DNA from: Thiocystis violascens
GTDB lineage: Bacteria > Pseudomonadota > Gammaproteobacteria > Chromatiales > Chromatiaceae
Assembly (NCBI GenBank): GCA_020721065.1
Contig: DYNM01000001.1
Span: forward strand, 1 to 64,000
DNA length: 64,000 nucleotides
Direction of reading: 5' to 3'
Part shown: positions 19,612 to 28,521 of the stretch, piece by piece
Layout: every line of letters begins with the position of its first letter
Position numbering within the stretch: the first letter of the stretch is position 1
The notes under the pieces: model-generated
What the model was told of the DNA's origin: nothing
The model's input: the letters and a program-made list of their open reading frames with translations, nothing else
The model's database searches: none
Made by a program: the position numbers and the translations under genes

Positions 19612-19645
19612 GCAAAAAAATGGCGCAACTGCTGCGCCATTTTTA
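19612..19645. terminator. Bidirectional terminator between ptsP and a convergent gene
   Basis: TGGCGCA-actgc-TGCGCCA (19621-19639) is flanked by A8 on the left and T5 on the right, so it can stop transcription from both sides: ptsP on the plus strand and the secreted-protein gene on the minus strand. Confidence 0.85.
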
Positions 19646-19666
19646 ATGTCAAAACAACACTTCGCT

Positions 19667-20341
19667 TCAATCTGCATCGGGTGTTTTTAATAACGTAGTA
19701 CCGCATACTTGGGTATTGCCACGGTCATAGCCAGAAAGCTGAATCATATCGCCGACTTGCGTGGCGCTTATAATGTCAGCGTTATTCATGCAGTGCCACC
19801 AGACTCCACTCGTCCCTGACGTGTAATTGCCGGAAACCGTACCAAATTTACCCCAAGCAAAATTGTCATATCCGGGAATATCGCCAATTTTTGCGGCGGT
19901 CAAATCCAATTCAAATGGATGTCCAGCAATTAAACCTGTGATCCAATTAGCAGTTAACGTATCACGGTCTTTATCTACACAAAACATCGCTGCTTGTTCG
20001 CGCCCACCGTTTAATGTAGTGGCATTCACCGTACAGGTGACGCCACCTGCTGCATCGGTATAAGTTCCCGGCATGAAATGATGAGACATGACATTGGGTG
20101 AAAGTGATGATATTACCGTTGCCCCGCTGATCTTTCCGGTGTTCAATAATTTCAATGTGACTGTTGCATCGTAATACTTCACCGCGCCATTGGAATCGGT
20201 GGTGGGAATTCGATAAAGAAATACCTGTTTGCCCGCGCCAACGATTTCTGAACGTTCAACATACGCCTGCGGTGTTGTTGCTGCTAACGTTATTGTCGGA
20301 ATGAAAAACGTCACTAATCCCGCTAAAATTGTTTTATTCAT
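19667..20341 (-). CDS. Secreted protein of unknown function
   Basis: A 224-residue protein I do not recognise. It has a clear signal peptide (MNKTILAGLVTFFIPTITLA, cleavage likely after TLA-A). The rest is Thr/Gly/Asn-rich and predicted to be mostly beta-structure (ATVTLKLLNTGKISGATVIS). There are four cysteines (in VTCTV, MFCVD, WHCMNN, QVCGTT), which could form two disulfides in the periplasm. It has no lipobox and no PEP-CTERM tail. It is flanked by terminators on both sides, so it is monocistronic. Confidence 0.75.
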   Translation of the reverse strand: MNKTILAGLVTFFIPTITLAATTPQAYVERSEIVGAGKQVFLYRIPTTDSNGAVKYYDATVTLKLLNTGKISGATVISSLSPNVMSHHFMPGTYTDAAGGVTCTVNATTLNGGREQAAMFCVDKDRDTLTANWITGLIAGHPFELDLTAAKIGDIPGYDNFAWGKFGTVSGNYTSGTSGVWWHCMNNADIISATQVGDMIQLSGYDRGNTQVCGTTLLKTPDAD

Positions 20342-20529
20342 TGCAACCTCGCAAAAAAGTAAACGTATTGACTATTTTTATGCAAACATCATGCTTGCCA
20401 GCCGATTCTAATGCGCTGGCAAAGGCGCTGTCTACATTGCGCATCACTGTAATAAAGCGCAGTTGCAGCAATCAATAGCTATGAAAAACGACACGAATAC
20501 CGCGCTGTTTTCCAAATCGCAGGCACAAA

Positions 20530-20556
20530 AAAACCACCGCTTGAAGGTGGTTTTTG
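20530..20556 (-). terminator. Terminator downstream of tRNA-Leu(CAG)
   Basis: AAACCACC-gcttgaa-GGTGGTTT stem (20531-20553) with A/T tracts on both sides, about 25 bp beyond the CCA end of the tRNA on the minus strand. Confidence 0.75.
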
Positions 20557-20576
20557 CGTTGTTTCAATTTTTAAGA

Positions 20577-20663
20577 TGGTGCCGAGAAGAGGACTCGAAC
20601 CTCCACAAACTTTCGTTTACATGGACCTGAACCATGCGCGTCTACCAATTCCGCCATCTCGGC
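20577..20663 (-). tRNA. tRNA-Leu (anticodon CAG)
   Basis: On the minus strand the gene starts GCCGAGATGGCGGAATTGG, has the anticodon loop TTCAGGT (CAG), a long variable arm and the TTCGAGTC T-arm. The acceptor ends TCTCGGC with discriminator A and encoded CCA (20577-20579). This is the second Leu isoacceptor of the window; the two share D-arm and T-arm design but differ in acceptor. Confidence 0.95.
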
Positions 20664-20783
20664 TTGCTCAATTAACGTCGCATTCACTGCTGAATTGCGA
20701 TCTTGAGTGAGGGCGCATCTTAGTCAGGCACTTCTGGCTTGTCAACGCTACACTAAGCTCTTTATCCGAACTGACAAAATCAC

Positions 20784-23144
20784 GTGGCAAAACGTCGCTC
20801 TTCTCGCCCGCATCCTCCCGCCGATCCGCATCAACAGCGGGAGGCAGAAAAATATCTCAACCCCATTTCCAGCCGCGAGTTCATTCTCGACACGCTCACC
20901 AAACATCGCGCCCCCATTTCTTTTGAAGAACTCGCCACCGTGTTGGCGCTCACTGACGAGTCCGATTTGATAGCACTGCAACGGCGGTTGTTGGCGATGG
21001 TGCGCGACGGGCAGTTGGTGCGCAATCGCAATGAAGCCTTTTGTGTGGTCAATCAATCCGATTTGATTACTGGGCGCGTGATCGGTCATCCCGAAGGCTT
21101 TGGTTTTGTCCGCCCTGATGAAGGCGGCGATGATCTGTATTTGTACGCCAAAGAAATGCGCACCTTGTTTCACGGCGACCGCGTGATCGTGCGCATCAAC
21201 GGTCGTGATCGGCGCGGACGTTTGGAAGGCGCAGTGGTCGATATTTTGGAGCGCAACACCCACAGCATCGTCGGGCGGCTGGCGCAGGAAAGTGGCGTCG
21301 GCTTCGTCATGCCCGACAACAAACGCCTCACCCACGAGATCGTCATTCCCAGCGACCGGCTCGCTGGCGCGACTCACGGTCAAATCGTGGTCGCCGAAAT
21401 CACCGATCAACCCACCTCGCGCACCCCGCCGATAGGACGCATCGTTGAAGTGCTGGGCGATCACCTCGCAGCGGGGATGGAAACCAGCATCGCCATTCGC
21501 ACCCACGAGCTGCCGGTGGAGTGGCCAGACGCAGTGCTGGCGGAAATCGCCACCTTGAGCGCCGAAGTACCGGAAGCTGCCAAAGAGGGGCGCGTGGATT
21601 TGCGCCAGTTGCCGCTGGTGACGATTGATGGCGCAGATGCCCGCGATTTTGATGACGCCGTGTACTGCGAAAAAAAGCCCAAAGGTTGGAAATTGCTGGT
21701 CTGCATCGCCGATGTGTCCGCATATGTCCGCCCCGACACCGCCTTGGATGTCGAAGCGCAGACTCGCGGCAACTCCGTGTATTTTCCCGACCGCGTGATC
21801 CCGATGTTGCCGGAGCTGCTCTCCAACGGGCTGTGCTCACTCAATCCGCAGGTGGATCGGCTGTGCATGACCGCCGAGCTGTATATCAACGCCGAAGGCA
21901 AAGTCACCCGCACCCGGTTTTATGAAGCGGTGATGCGCTCCCAAGCGCGGCTCACCTACGATCAAGTTGGCGCAATGTTGATTGACGGCGACGGCGAACT
22001 CTGCGCCCAACACGCCGCCTTGCTGCCCCATTTGCACCAGCTTTATCAACTTTATCAAGTACTTCACACCGCCCGCATGGCACGCGGCGCGATTGATTTC
22101 GACACCGTAGAAACCAAGTTTGAATTCAACGCCCAAGGTCGCATCGCCGCGATTGTGCCGGTGGTGCGCCACGATGCGCATCGCTTGATTGAAGAGTGCA
22201 TGTTGGTCGCCAACGTCGCCGCCGCTCGCCAATTCATCCGCAAACGGATTCCGGCGCTGTTTCGCATCCATGACGCGCCCCGCGAAGACAAACTCACCGA
22301 TCTGCGCGAATTTCTCGCCCAACTCGCGCTGCGCTTGCCCGGTGAGGCCAAACCGACTGCCGCCGACTACGCGCAACTGCTCGTTGAGGTACAAGACCGC
22401 CCCGACCGGCGCATGATTCAAACCGTGCTGCTGCGCTCGATGCAGCAAGCGATGTACAGCGCGGAAAATCTTGGCCATTTTGGGCTGGCATTTGATGCCT
22501 ATACCCATTTCACCTCACCGATTCGCCGCTATCCCGATTTGATCGTCCACCGCCTCATCAAACATCTGCTCATCGACGGCACCGCCGCCACTTCGCCGTA
22601 TGCACTCAACAAGCTGCATCACATCAGCGAACACTGCTCCGGCACCGAGCGCCGGGCGGACGAGGCGACCCGCGATGCCGAAGGCTGGCTGAAATGTGAA
22701 TTTATGCAGGACAAACTCGGGCAGCAATTCGACGGCACCATCACCAGCGTCAACTCGTTTGGGCTGTTTGTGGAATTGGACGCCGTGTTTGTTGATGGTT
22801 TGGTACACATCACCACGCTTGACAACGATTATTACCACTTTGATCCGATTGGTTATCGGCTGCACGGCGAGCGTACCGGCAAGGTCTATCGCCTCGGCGA
22901 CCGGCTGCGGGTGCAGGTCGCGGCAGTCAATTTGGATGACCACAAAATTGATTTCGTGCCGGTGATCAAACCGCACACCAAACGCCAACCCGCGCCAGCA
23001 TCTGGCACTCGCCCCGCGCCAGCCCCGCGTCCCGTACCAACTGCTGCTGCTCCGGCTCCGGCAGCGAGTGCTGCCAGCAAAAAAGCGAAAGCCCGCAAAC
23101 GGCGGCGGAAGCGCAAATCCACGCCAGCGACGGATTCCGAATGA
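20784..23144 (+). CDS. rnr: Ribonuclease R
   Basis: A 3'-5' exoribonuclease that degrades structured RNA. The 786-residue protein has an N-terminal HTH-like region (SSREFILDTLTKHRAPISF) and cold-shock domains (GRVIGHPEGFGFV, FHGDRVIVRI). The RNB catalytic domain has the metal motif DGADARDFDDAVYC, and HFTSPIRRYPDLIVHRLI follows. An S1 domain (DGTITSVNSFGLFVELDAVF) and a Lys/Arg/Ala-rich tail (about 735-786) close it. It starts with GTG. The rlmB start overlaps its stop by 4 bp, the classical rnr-rlmB operon. Confidence 0.96.
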   Translation: MAKRRSSRPHPPADPHQQREAEKYLNPISSREFILDTLTKHRAPISFEELATVLALTDESDLIALQRRLLAMVRDGQLVRNRNEAFCVVNQSDLITGRVIGHPEGFGFVRPDEGGDDLYLYAKEMRTLFHGDRVIVRINGRDRRGRLEGAVVDILERNTHSIVGRLAQESGVGFVMPDNKRLTHEIVIPSDRLAGATHGQIVVAEITDQPTSRTPPIGRIVEVLGDHLAAGMETSIAIRTHELPVEWPDAVLAEIATLSAEVPEAAKEGRVDLRQLPLVTIDGADARDFDDAVYCEKKPKGWKLLVCIADVSAYVRPDTALDVEAQTRGNSVYFPDRVIPMLPELLSNGLCSLNPQVDRLCMTAELYINAEGKVTRTRFYEAVMRSQARLTYDQVGAMLIDGDGELCAQHAALLPHLHQLYQLYQVLHTARMARGAIDFDTVETKFEFNAQGRIAAIVPVVRHDAHRLIEECMLVANVAAARQFIRKRIPALFRIHDAPREDKLTDLREFLAQLALRLPGEAKPTAADYAQLLVEVQDRPDRRMIQTVLLRSMQQAMYSAENLGHFGLAFDAYTHFTSPIRRYPDLIVHRLIKHLLIDGTAATSPYALNKLHHISEHCSGTERRADEATRDAEGWLKCEFMQDKLGQQFDGTITSVNSFGLFVELDAVFVDGLVHITTLDNDYYHFDPIGYRLHGERTGKVYRLGDRLRVQVAAVNLDDHKIDFVPVIKPHTKRQPAPASGTRPAPAPRPVPTAAAPAPAASAASKKAKARKRRRKRKSTPATDSE

Positions 23145-23890
23145 GCGAGCTCTCTCCCGTCAGTGGCATTCACAGCGTCCGCGCCGCGCTCAAATTCGGG
23201 CATGACGGCGTCGCCGAGCTGTGGTTAGAAACCAGCCGCCGCGACCGGCGTTTGGCAGAGGTCACGACGCTGGCGCGACAAGCCGACATCCCCATCCGTC
23301 ATCTGACGCGGGCGGAATTGGCAAGCGCGGCTGCTGGTGCCAATCATCAAGGCGTGATCGCGTGGGTGCGGGTACCCGCAGCGCGAGCTGAACCGGAATT
23401 GAGCACCTTGCTGGATCAGTTGACCGTGCCACCGCTGCTGCTGGTGCTGGATGAAATCACCGATCCGCACAACTTGGGCGCGTGTTTGCGCACCGCCGAA
23501 GCGGTCGGCGTCCACGCCGTGATTGCGCCCCGCGATAACGCCGTCGGTTTAACGCCGGTGGTCTGCAAAGTCGCCAGCGGTGCAGCCGCCACCGTGCCCT
23601 ATTTTCAAGTAACCAACTTGGCGCGGGTGCTGGATCAGCTCAAAGCTCGCGGCATCTGGCTGCTCGGCACTGCCGGTGACGCCGACTCTGAACTGCATCA
23701 GGTTGATTTTACGGGCGCAATTGGGCTGGTCATGGGCAGCGAAGGCAACGGTCTGCGCCGTCTCACCCGCGAACGCTGCGATCATCTGCTGCGGATTCCG
23801 ATGTGCGGGCAGATCGAAAGTTTGAACGTGTCCGTCGCCGCCGGGGTGTGTTTATACGAAGCCCTGCGCCAGCGCCGTCTTCCGCATTAA
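23141..23890 (+). CDS. rlmB: 23S rRNA (guanosine-2'-O-)-methyltransferase RlmB
   Basis: SpoU-type SPOUT methyltransferase that modifies Gm2251 of 23S rRNA. The 249 residues contain an N-terminal substrate-binding domain (SGIHSVRAALKFG) and the knot motifs LDEITDPHNLGACLRTAEAVG, IGLVMGSEGNGLRRLTRERC and IPMCGQIESLNVSVAAGVCLYE (motifs 1-3 of the family). ATGA overlap with rnr. The phototrophy gene bchO starts 37 bp after it on the same strand with no terminator seen, so read-through from the RNA-processing operon is possible. Confidence 0.95.
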   Translation: MSELSPVSGIHSVRAALKFGHDGVAELWLETSRRDRRLAEVTTLARQADIPIRHLTRAELASAAAGANHQGVIAWVRVPAARAEPELSTLLDQLTVPPLLLVLDEITDPHNLGACLRTAEAVGVHAVIAPRDNAVGLTPVVCKVASGAAATVPYFQVTNLARVLDQLKARGIWLLGTAGDADSELHQVDFTGAIGLVMGSEGNGLRRLTRERCDHLLRIPMCGQIESLNVSVAAGVCLYEALRQRRLPH

Positions 23891-23927
23891 AATCAATCAC
23901 TTCACCAGCAATTCATGTAGGTGTCGC

Positions 23928-24824
23928 ATGTCAGATCACCACCCTCCGAATTGGGAATATGACGGTCAAGGATGGCCCAATCGGCACAGCAGCCGATTTC
24001 TCAGCGCCGGCGGTTTGCGCTGGCATGTGCAGCAAATGGGCGACGGCCCGGTGGTGCTGTTGCTGCACGGCACCGGCGCGGCGACGCACTCGTGGCGTGA
24101 TCTCGCGCCGCTGCTGGCGCAGCACTTCACGGTGATTGCGCCGGATTTGCCCGGACACGGCTTCACCTCCGCGCTCGCTTATCACCAGATGTCACTGCCC
24201 AACATGGCCAACGCCATCGCCGCGCTGTTGGCGACGCTCGGCGTGACGCCCGCGCTGGTGTTGGGACATTCGGCGGGTGCTGCGATTTTGATTTGGCTCA
24301 CTGTCAATGGCGCGATTGCTCCACACGGCATCATCAGCATCAACGGCGCGTTATTGCCTTGGCGCGGGCTGCCGGCACATCTGTTTTCACCCGCCGCCAA
24401 GCTGTTGGCAGGCAACGGCGTGATGGCGCAATTAACGGCATGGCGAGCGCGGGATCGCCGCACGGTGGAAAAGTTGGTTGCCAACACCGGCTCCACTCTG
24501 ACGCCAGCGGGAGTCGCGCTGTATCAGCAGTTGGTGCGCCAGCCGTCCCACGTCCGCGCTGCGCTGGCGATGATGGCGAATTGGAATCTTGATTTGATTG
24601 AGCAGGCGCTGCCGCAATTGCACACGCCATTGTGTTTGATGGTCGGAGCGGGCGATTTGACCGTCTCGCCGCGAGAAGCCGAGCGGGTGCGGGTGTTGGT
24701 GCCACACGCCGAACAGATCACGCTGCCTGCGCTCGGTCATCTCGCCCACGAGGAACAACCGGCGCAGGTGGCGGCGCTGGTGGGTGAAGTGGCGAGGCGC
24801 TGGCATGTGCTGGATTCTGAATAA
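23928..24824 (+). CDS. bchO: Magnesium chelatase accessory protein BchO (alpha/beta hydrolase)
   Basis: An alpha/beta-hydrolase fold protein of 298 residues. The N-terminus (WEYDGQGWPNRHSSRFLSAGG, then LRWHVQQMGDGPVVLLLHGTG) and AATHSWRDLAPLLAQHF closely match the BchO signature. The oxyanion HGTG, the nucleophile elbow GHSAG and a late GHLAHEEQP His are present. In purple bacteria bchO follows bchI-bchD and is thought to assist Mg-chelatase; the biochemical role is unsettled. Here it is alone, about 28 kb from the visible bch cluster, behind rnr-rlmB and ahead of tcuAB. Confidence 0.88.
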   Translation: MSDHHPPNWEYDGQGWPNRHSSRFLSAGGLRWHVQQMGDGPVVLLLHGTGAATHSWRDLAPLLAQHFTVIAPDLPGHGFTSALAYHQMSLPNMANAIAALLATLGVTPALVLGHSAGAAILIWLTVNGAIAPHGIISINGALLPWRGLPAHLFSPAAKLLAGNGVMAQLTAWRARDRRTVEKLVANTGSTLTPAGVALYQQLVRQPSHVRAALAMMANWNLDLIEQALPQLHTPLCLMVGAGDLTVSPREAERVRVLVPHAEQITLPALGHLAHEEQPAQVAALVGEVARRWHVLDSE

Positions 24825-24865
24825 AATCAACTGCTTCACTTAAAATCACGACAGGATCGCGCCTG

Positions 24866-26236
24866 ATGAATTCGGCTCCATTAGTCATCATTGGCGGCGG
24901 TGCCGCTGCGTTATGCGCCGCCATCGCTGCCCGTCAGCGCGGTGCGAGCGTGTTACTGCTGGAACAGGCTCCGCGCTGGCAACGCGGCGGCAATACGCGC
25001 CACTCCCGCAATTTTCGCATCACACACGACATCACCCCGCTGTCACTTGGCATTTATTCCGCTGCCGAATTCCGCGCCGATCTCGACCGCGCCACTGGTA
25101 CGGCAAGCAATCCGGCGTTGCGGCAGTTGTTGGTGGACGAATCGGCGACGCTCACGGAGTGGCTGGCTGGCGCGGGAGTGCAGTTGCAGCCAGTGACGGC
25201 AGGACGGGTGCCGCCGTCGCGCCGCACTGCATTTTTACGCGGCGGCGGCACGGCGATGATCAATGCGCTGTATGCCCGCGCAGCCGAGCTGGGCGTGATG
25301 ATTCGGTATGACAGCGCCGTCACCGGGTTGCAGTTTGAAGACGGGCGCGTCATTCGCGTTGAGGTCGGCAGAGGCGCAGGAGCATGGTCAGTGACGCCAG
25401 CGGGCGTGATCGTTGCCAGCGGCGGGGCGCAGGCGAATCGGAATTGGTGGCGCGAACGCTGGGGCGCAGCCGCTGCGGGCGTGGTCAATCGCGGCATTCC
25501 TCATGCTGATGGCGCAGTGCTGAATCTGCTGTTGCAACAGGGCGCTCAGGCGGTCGGCGATCCGACGCAGGCGTATTTGGTGGCAGTTGATGCCCGTTCA
25601 CCGGCGGATGACGGCGGGATTGTCACGCGCATTCGCTGTATGCCACGCGGTTTGGTGGTGGATGCGCACGGGCAACGGCGCTACGACGAGGGCGGCGACA
25701 CGGCGTCAACCCGTTATGCGCGGTGGGGGCAACGGCTGCTGCAATTTCCCGGACAGGTGGGCTATTTGCTGCTGGATGCACGCGGACTGCGCGAGGCACC
25801 ACCGGCGCTGGTACCGCCGCTGCGAGCGCCGGATTTAGCGGTGCTGGCGCAGCAATTGAAGATTCCGGTTCCGGCGCTGCGAGAAACCGTCATGGCATAT
25901 AACGCCGCCGTGCAACCGCCAGCAGACGCGGCGCAGGCGCTGAATTGGCACACCGTCGGCTTAGAACCGCCGAAATCCCGTTACGCGCTGCCGCTGCGCG
26001 AGCGCCCATTTGCTGCCTATCCGATGCGACCGGGGATTACCTTTACTTATCATGGCGTTGGCGTGGATATGCACTTGCGCGTGCTGCGCAGCGATGGCAG
26101 CAGTTTTGAAAATGTGTGGGCGGCGGGAATGGTGATGGCTCCCAACATTTTCAGCAGCGGTTATGTGTCGGGGCTGGCGCTGACGATTAGCTGCGTGAGC
26201 GGACGGCTGGCGGGTGAGCAAAATCCTCATCTTTGA
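24866..26236 (+). CDS. tcuA: FAD-dependent tricarballylate dehydrogenase-like flavoprotein (TcuA / CobZ N-domain family)
   Basis: A 456-residue flavoprotein of the fumarate-reductase/succinate-dehydrogenase class. The FAD-binding motif is VIIGGGAAALCAAIAARQRGA at residues 6-26, with RGGNTRHSRNFR downstream and a C-terminal FAD-interacting block (WAAGMVMAPNIFSSGYVSGL). TcuA oxidises tricarballylate to cis-aconitate. The same pair of domains occurs fused in Rhodobacter capsulatus CobZ, which makes precorrin-3B with oxygen. The gene directly follows bchO and precedes tcuB. Which role applies here cannot be told from sequence. Confidence 0.82.
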   Translation: MNSAPLVIIGGGAAALCAAIAARQRGASVLLLEQAPRWQRGGNTRHSRNFRITHDITPLSLGIYSAAEFRADLDRATGTASNPALRQLLVDESATLTEWLAGAGVQLQPVTAGRVPPSRRTAFLRGGGTAMINALYARAAELGVMIRYDSAVTGLQFEDGRVIRVEVGRGAGAWSVTPAGVIVASGGAQANRNWWRERWGAAAAGVVNRGIPHADGAVLNLLLQQGAQAVGDPTQAYLVAVDARSPADDGGIVTRIRCMPRGLVVDAHGQRRYDEGGDTASTRYARWGQRLLQFPGQVGYLLLDARGLREAPPALVPPLRAPDLAVLAQQLKIPVPALRETVMAYNAAVQPPADAAQALNWHTVGLEPPKSRYALPLRERPFAAYPMRPGITFTYHGVGVDMHLRVLRSDGSSFENVWAAGMVMAPNIFSSGYVSGLALTISCVSGRLAGEQNPHL

Positions 26237-26273
26237 AAAAAGGGAGATTTTTTAAGCAGGAGAACTACCAAAC

Positions 26274-27503
26274 ATGATTAAAGTGACAAACCAAATCACA
26301 CCAGAAACTGCTGTTAAAAAAAATAACGCTCAAACTCCTTTTTCAGTTGCAAAAGGAACGCCACAAAATAATCCCTTCTCAATAGAAAAAGGCACACCAC
26401 AACAGCCAACTTTTGAAAAAAAAGAGTTGGGTGAATTTAATTCATTTGAAGCGCAGCGCGTTCTCAACGTGTGCAATATCTGCGGCTATTGCAATGGATT
26501 TTGTGATGTTTTTGATGCTGCGCAACGTCGTCCCGCCTTAACAACCGCTGATCTTGCGCATCTTGCTTATTTATGTCACGGCTGCCGCAATTGTTTATAT
26601 GCCTGTCAATATGCACCGCCGCATCAATTTAATATCAACGTCCCGCGCACCTTGACGCAAATGCGCCAATACAGCGACGCGCTGCATGTGTGGCCGTCAG
26701 CATTGGCGGGTGCATTGCGTGACAGCGCCCACACCGCGCTATTGCTAACCGGTGGCGCAATTGCATTGCTGCTGGGATTGATTTGGTTATTGGCACCGAA
26801 TACGAACGCAAGCGGGTTTTATCGCGTGGTATCGCTGCCAGTGATGATTGTTTTAGCAGTGATTCCGCTGAGTTGGTCACTGTTGGCGTTGACGCGCAGT
26901 TGGCGCAGTTATTGGCACTTGACGCGCCCACCAACCGCCGTCGTGACGTGGCGCAGTCTGCGACTGGCGCTGCAAGATGTTGTTTTATTGCGTAATTTGC
27001 GCGGCGGCGGACCCGGTTGCAACGATGTTGACGAACGCTTTTCACACCTGCGCCGCCGCTTGCATCAAGGGCTAGTCATCGGCGTTGGTTTATGCTTTGT
27101 GGCAACGCTGACGGCGTTGTTTTATCACCACGCGCTGGGTTGGATTGCACCTTATCCTATTGTTAGCATTCCGGTTTTATTCGGCACCAGCGGCGGGATT
27201 GGCATCGTACTGACGACCAGCGGCTTGTTGTGGCTGAAATGGCACGGCGATCTCACGCCAACCACGCGCTCGGCGCAAAATGCAGATGTCACGATATTAC
27301 TGGTGTTAATGACGGTCGCCGTGAGTGGATTAGCGTTGTTAATTGGGCGCGAAACGGCAGCAATGGCGATATTATTGGCGCTGCATTTAGGCGGAGTGAG
27401 CGCATTATTTGCGCTGTTGCCATATAGCAAATTGGTACATGTGGGTTATCGGATGATGGCGCTGGTCATTGAACAGATTGAACGACAATCAGCACATCAT
27501 TAA
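26274..27503 (+). CDS. tcuB: TcuB-like membrane iron-sulfur electron-transfer protein
   Basis: The partner that reoxidises the TcuA flavin and passes electrons to the quinone pool. The 409-residue protein has two Fe-S cysteine clusters (CNICGYCNGFC about residue 65-75; CHGCRNCLYACQ about 101-112) and then about six membrane segments with His residues that could bind heme b. Residues 1-55 form an unusual Lys/Pro/Gln-rich extension with an internal imperfect repeat (TPFSVAKGTPQ, NPFSIEKGTPQ) in AT-richer DNA. A GGAG is found about 13 bp before the ATG. It ends an operon with bchO and tcuA. Confidence 0.82.
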   Translation: MIKVTNQITPETAVKKNNAQTPFSVAKGTPQNNPFSIEKGTPQQPTFEKKELGEFNSFEAQRVLNVCNICGYCNGFCDVFDAAQRRPALTTADLAHLAYLCHGCRNCLYACQYAPPHQFNINVPRTLTQMRQYSDALHVWPSALAGALRDSAHTALLLTGGAIALLLGLIWLLAPNTNASGFYRVVSLPVMIVLAVIPLSWSLLALTRSWRSYWHLTRPPTAVVTWRSLRLALQDVVLLRNLRGGGPGCNDVDERFSHLRRRLHQGLVIGVGLCFVATLTALFYHHALGWIAPYPIVSIPVLFGTSGGIGIVLTTSGLLWLKWHGDLTPTTRSAQNADVTILLVLMTVAVSGLALLIGRETAAMAILLALHLGGVSALFALLPYSKLVHVGYRMMALVIEQIERQSAHH

Positions 27504-27517
27504 TCTGGATAAAATCA

Positions 27518-27591
27518 GCACTACTGTCGATTAGTGCAGTTTATAAACAGTTGACGCTCAATTGAGTTGATTGCGTCAATCAACTCAATTG
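27518..27591. terminator. Paired hairpins between convergent tcuB and purC
   Basis: GCACTA-N8-TAGTGC (27518-27537) is followed by a perfect 14-bp stem CAATTGAGTTGATT-gcgtc-AATCAACTCAATTG (27559-27591). There is no long T-tract, so it is not a canonical intrinsic terminator, but its place between converging genes suggests termination or mRNA-end protection for both. Confidence 0.5.
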
Positions 27592-27612
27592 GTAAATCAC
27601 AGCAGTTTTATG

Positions 27613-28521
27613 TTACGCGCCAGCACTGCGCGGATGAACTAAACGCCGTTCCGCTTCCCGATATTTTGCAGCCGTGCGTTCAATAATATCGGGCGGTAAT
27701 TCTGGACCAGGCGGGGTTTTATTCCATGCCAAAGTTTCTAAATAATCACGCACAAATTGTTTATCAAAACTGGGCGGATTAGTGCCGGGTTGATATTGAT
27801 CGGCAGGCCAAAAGCGTGACGAATCTGGCGTCAAAACCTCATCAATTAAATGCAGCTTGCCGTGTTCATCTAATCCGAATTCAAATTTAGTATCCGCAAT
27901 AATGATGCCGCGCTCGGCAGCATACGCCGCGCAATCCTGATAAATCGCCACACTAAGCGCCCGCACCTGTTCAGCTAATTCCGTTCCTAATAGCCGCACC
28001 GTTTGCTTGAAATCTACATTTTCATCGTGATTGCCCAATTCGGCTTTGGTGGACGGCGTGAAAATCGGCGCAGGTAACTGCTCCGCCAGCCGCAACCCCG
28101 GTGGCAGTTGAATTCCACACACCGCGCCGCTGCGTTGATAATCTTTCCAGCCAGAACCAATGAGATAGCCGCGCACAATCGCCTCAATCGGCAGCGGTTG
28201 GAGGCGACGCACCACCACCGCACGGTCGCCCAGTTGCGCCAGCTCGTGAACGTCCGTCACCACTGCCGCGACCGGCACCTGTGCTAAATGATTCGGTACC
28301 AGCGCCTCGGTGCGGGCAAACCAGAAATTCGCCACTCGCGTCAACACATCGCCCTTGCCGGGAATCGGTTGCGGCAACACCACGTCAAATGCCGACAGGC
28401 GATCAGTGGTGACAATTAACAGATGATCGACGCCAACTTGATACAGATCGCGCACCTTGCCGCGAGCCAGCAGCGGCAGTCCCGACAAATTGGATTCAAA
28501 CAATGCAGCGGTGGAATTCAA
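27613..28521 (-). CDS. purC: Phosphoribosylaminoimidazole-succinocarboxamide synthase (SAICAR synthetase)
   Basis: Ligates aspartate to CAIR with ATP in purine synthesis. The 302-residue protein is of the long type. Motifs: [14 protein letters not shown] (ATP loop), [71 protein letters not shown] and [19 protein letters not shown]. Its start overlaps the stop of the ferredoxin-NADP reductase gene by 4 bp, so the two form an unusual two-gene operon. Confidence 0.95.
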   Translation of the reverse strand: MNSTAALFESNLSGLPLLARGKVRDLYQVGVDHLLIVTTDRLSAFDVVLPQPIPGKGDVLTRVANFWFARTEALVPNHLAQVPVAAVVTDVHELAQLGDRAVVVRRLQPLPIEAIVRGYLIGSGWKDYQRSGAVCGIQLPPGLRLAEQLPAPIFTPSTKAELGNHDENVDFKQTVRLLGTELAEQVRALSVAIYQDCAAYAAERGIIIADTKFEFGLDEHGKLHLIDEVLTPDSSRFWPADQYQPGTNPPSFDKQFVRDYLETLAWNKTPPGPELPPDIIERTAAKYREAERRLVHPRSAGA

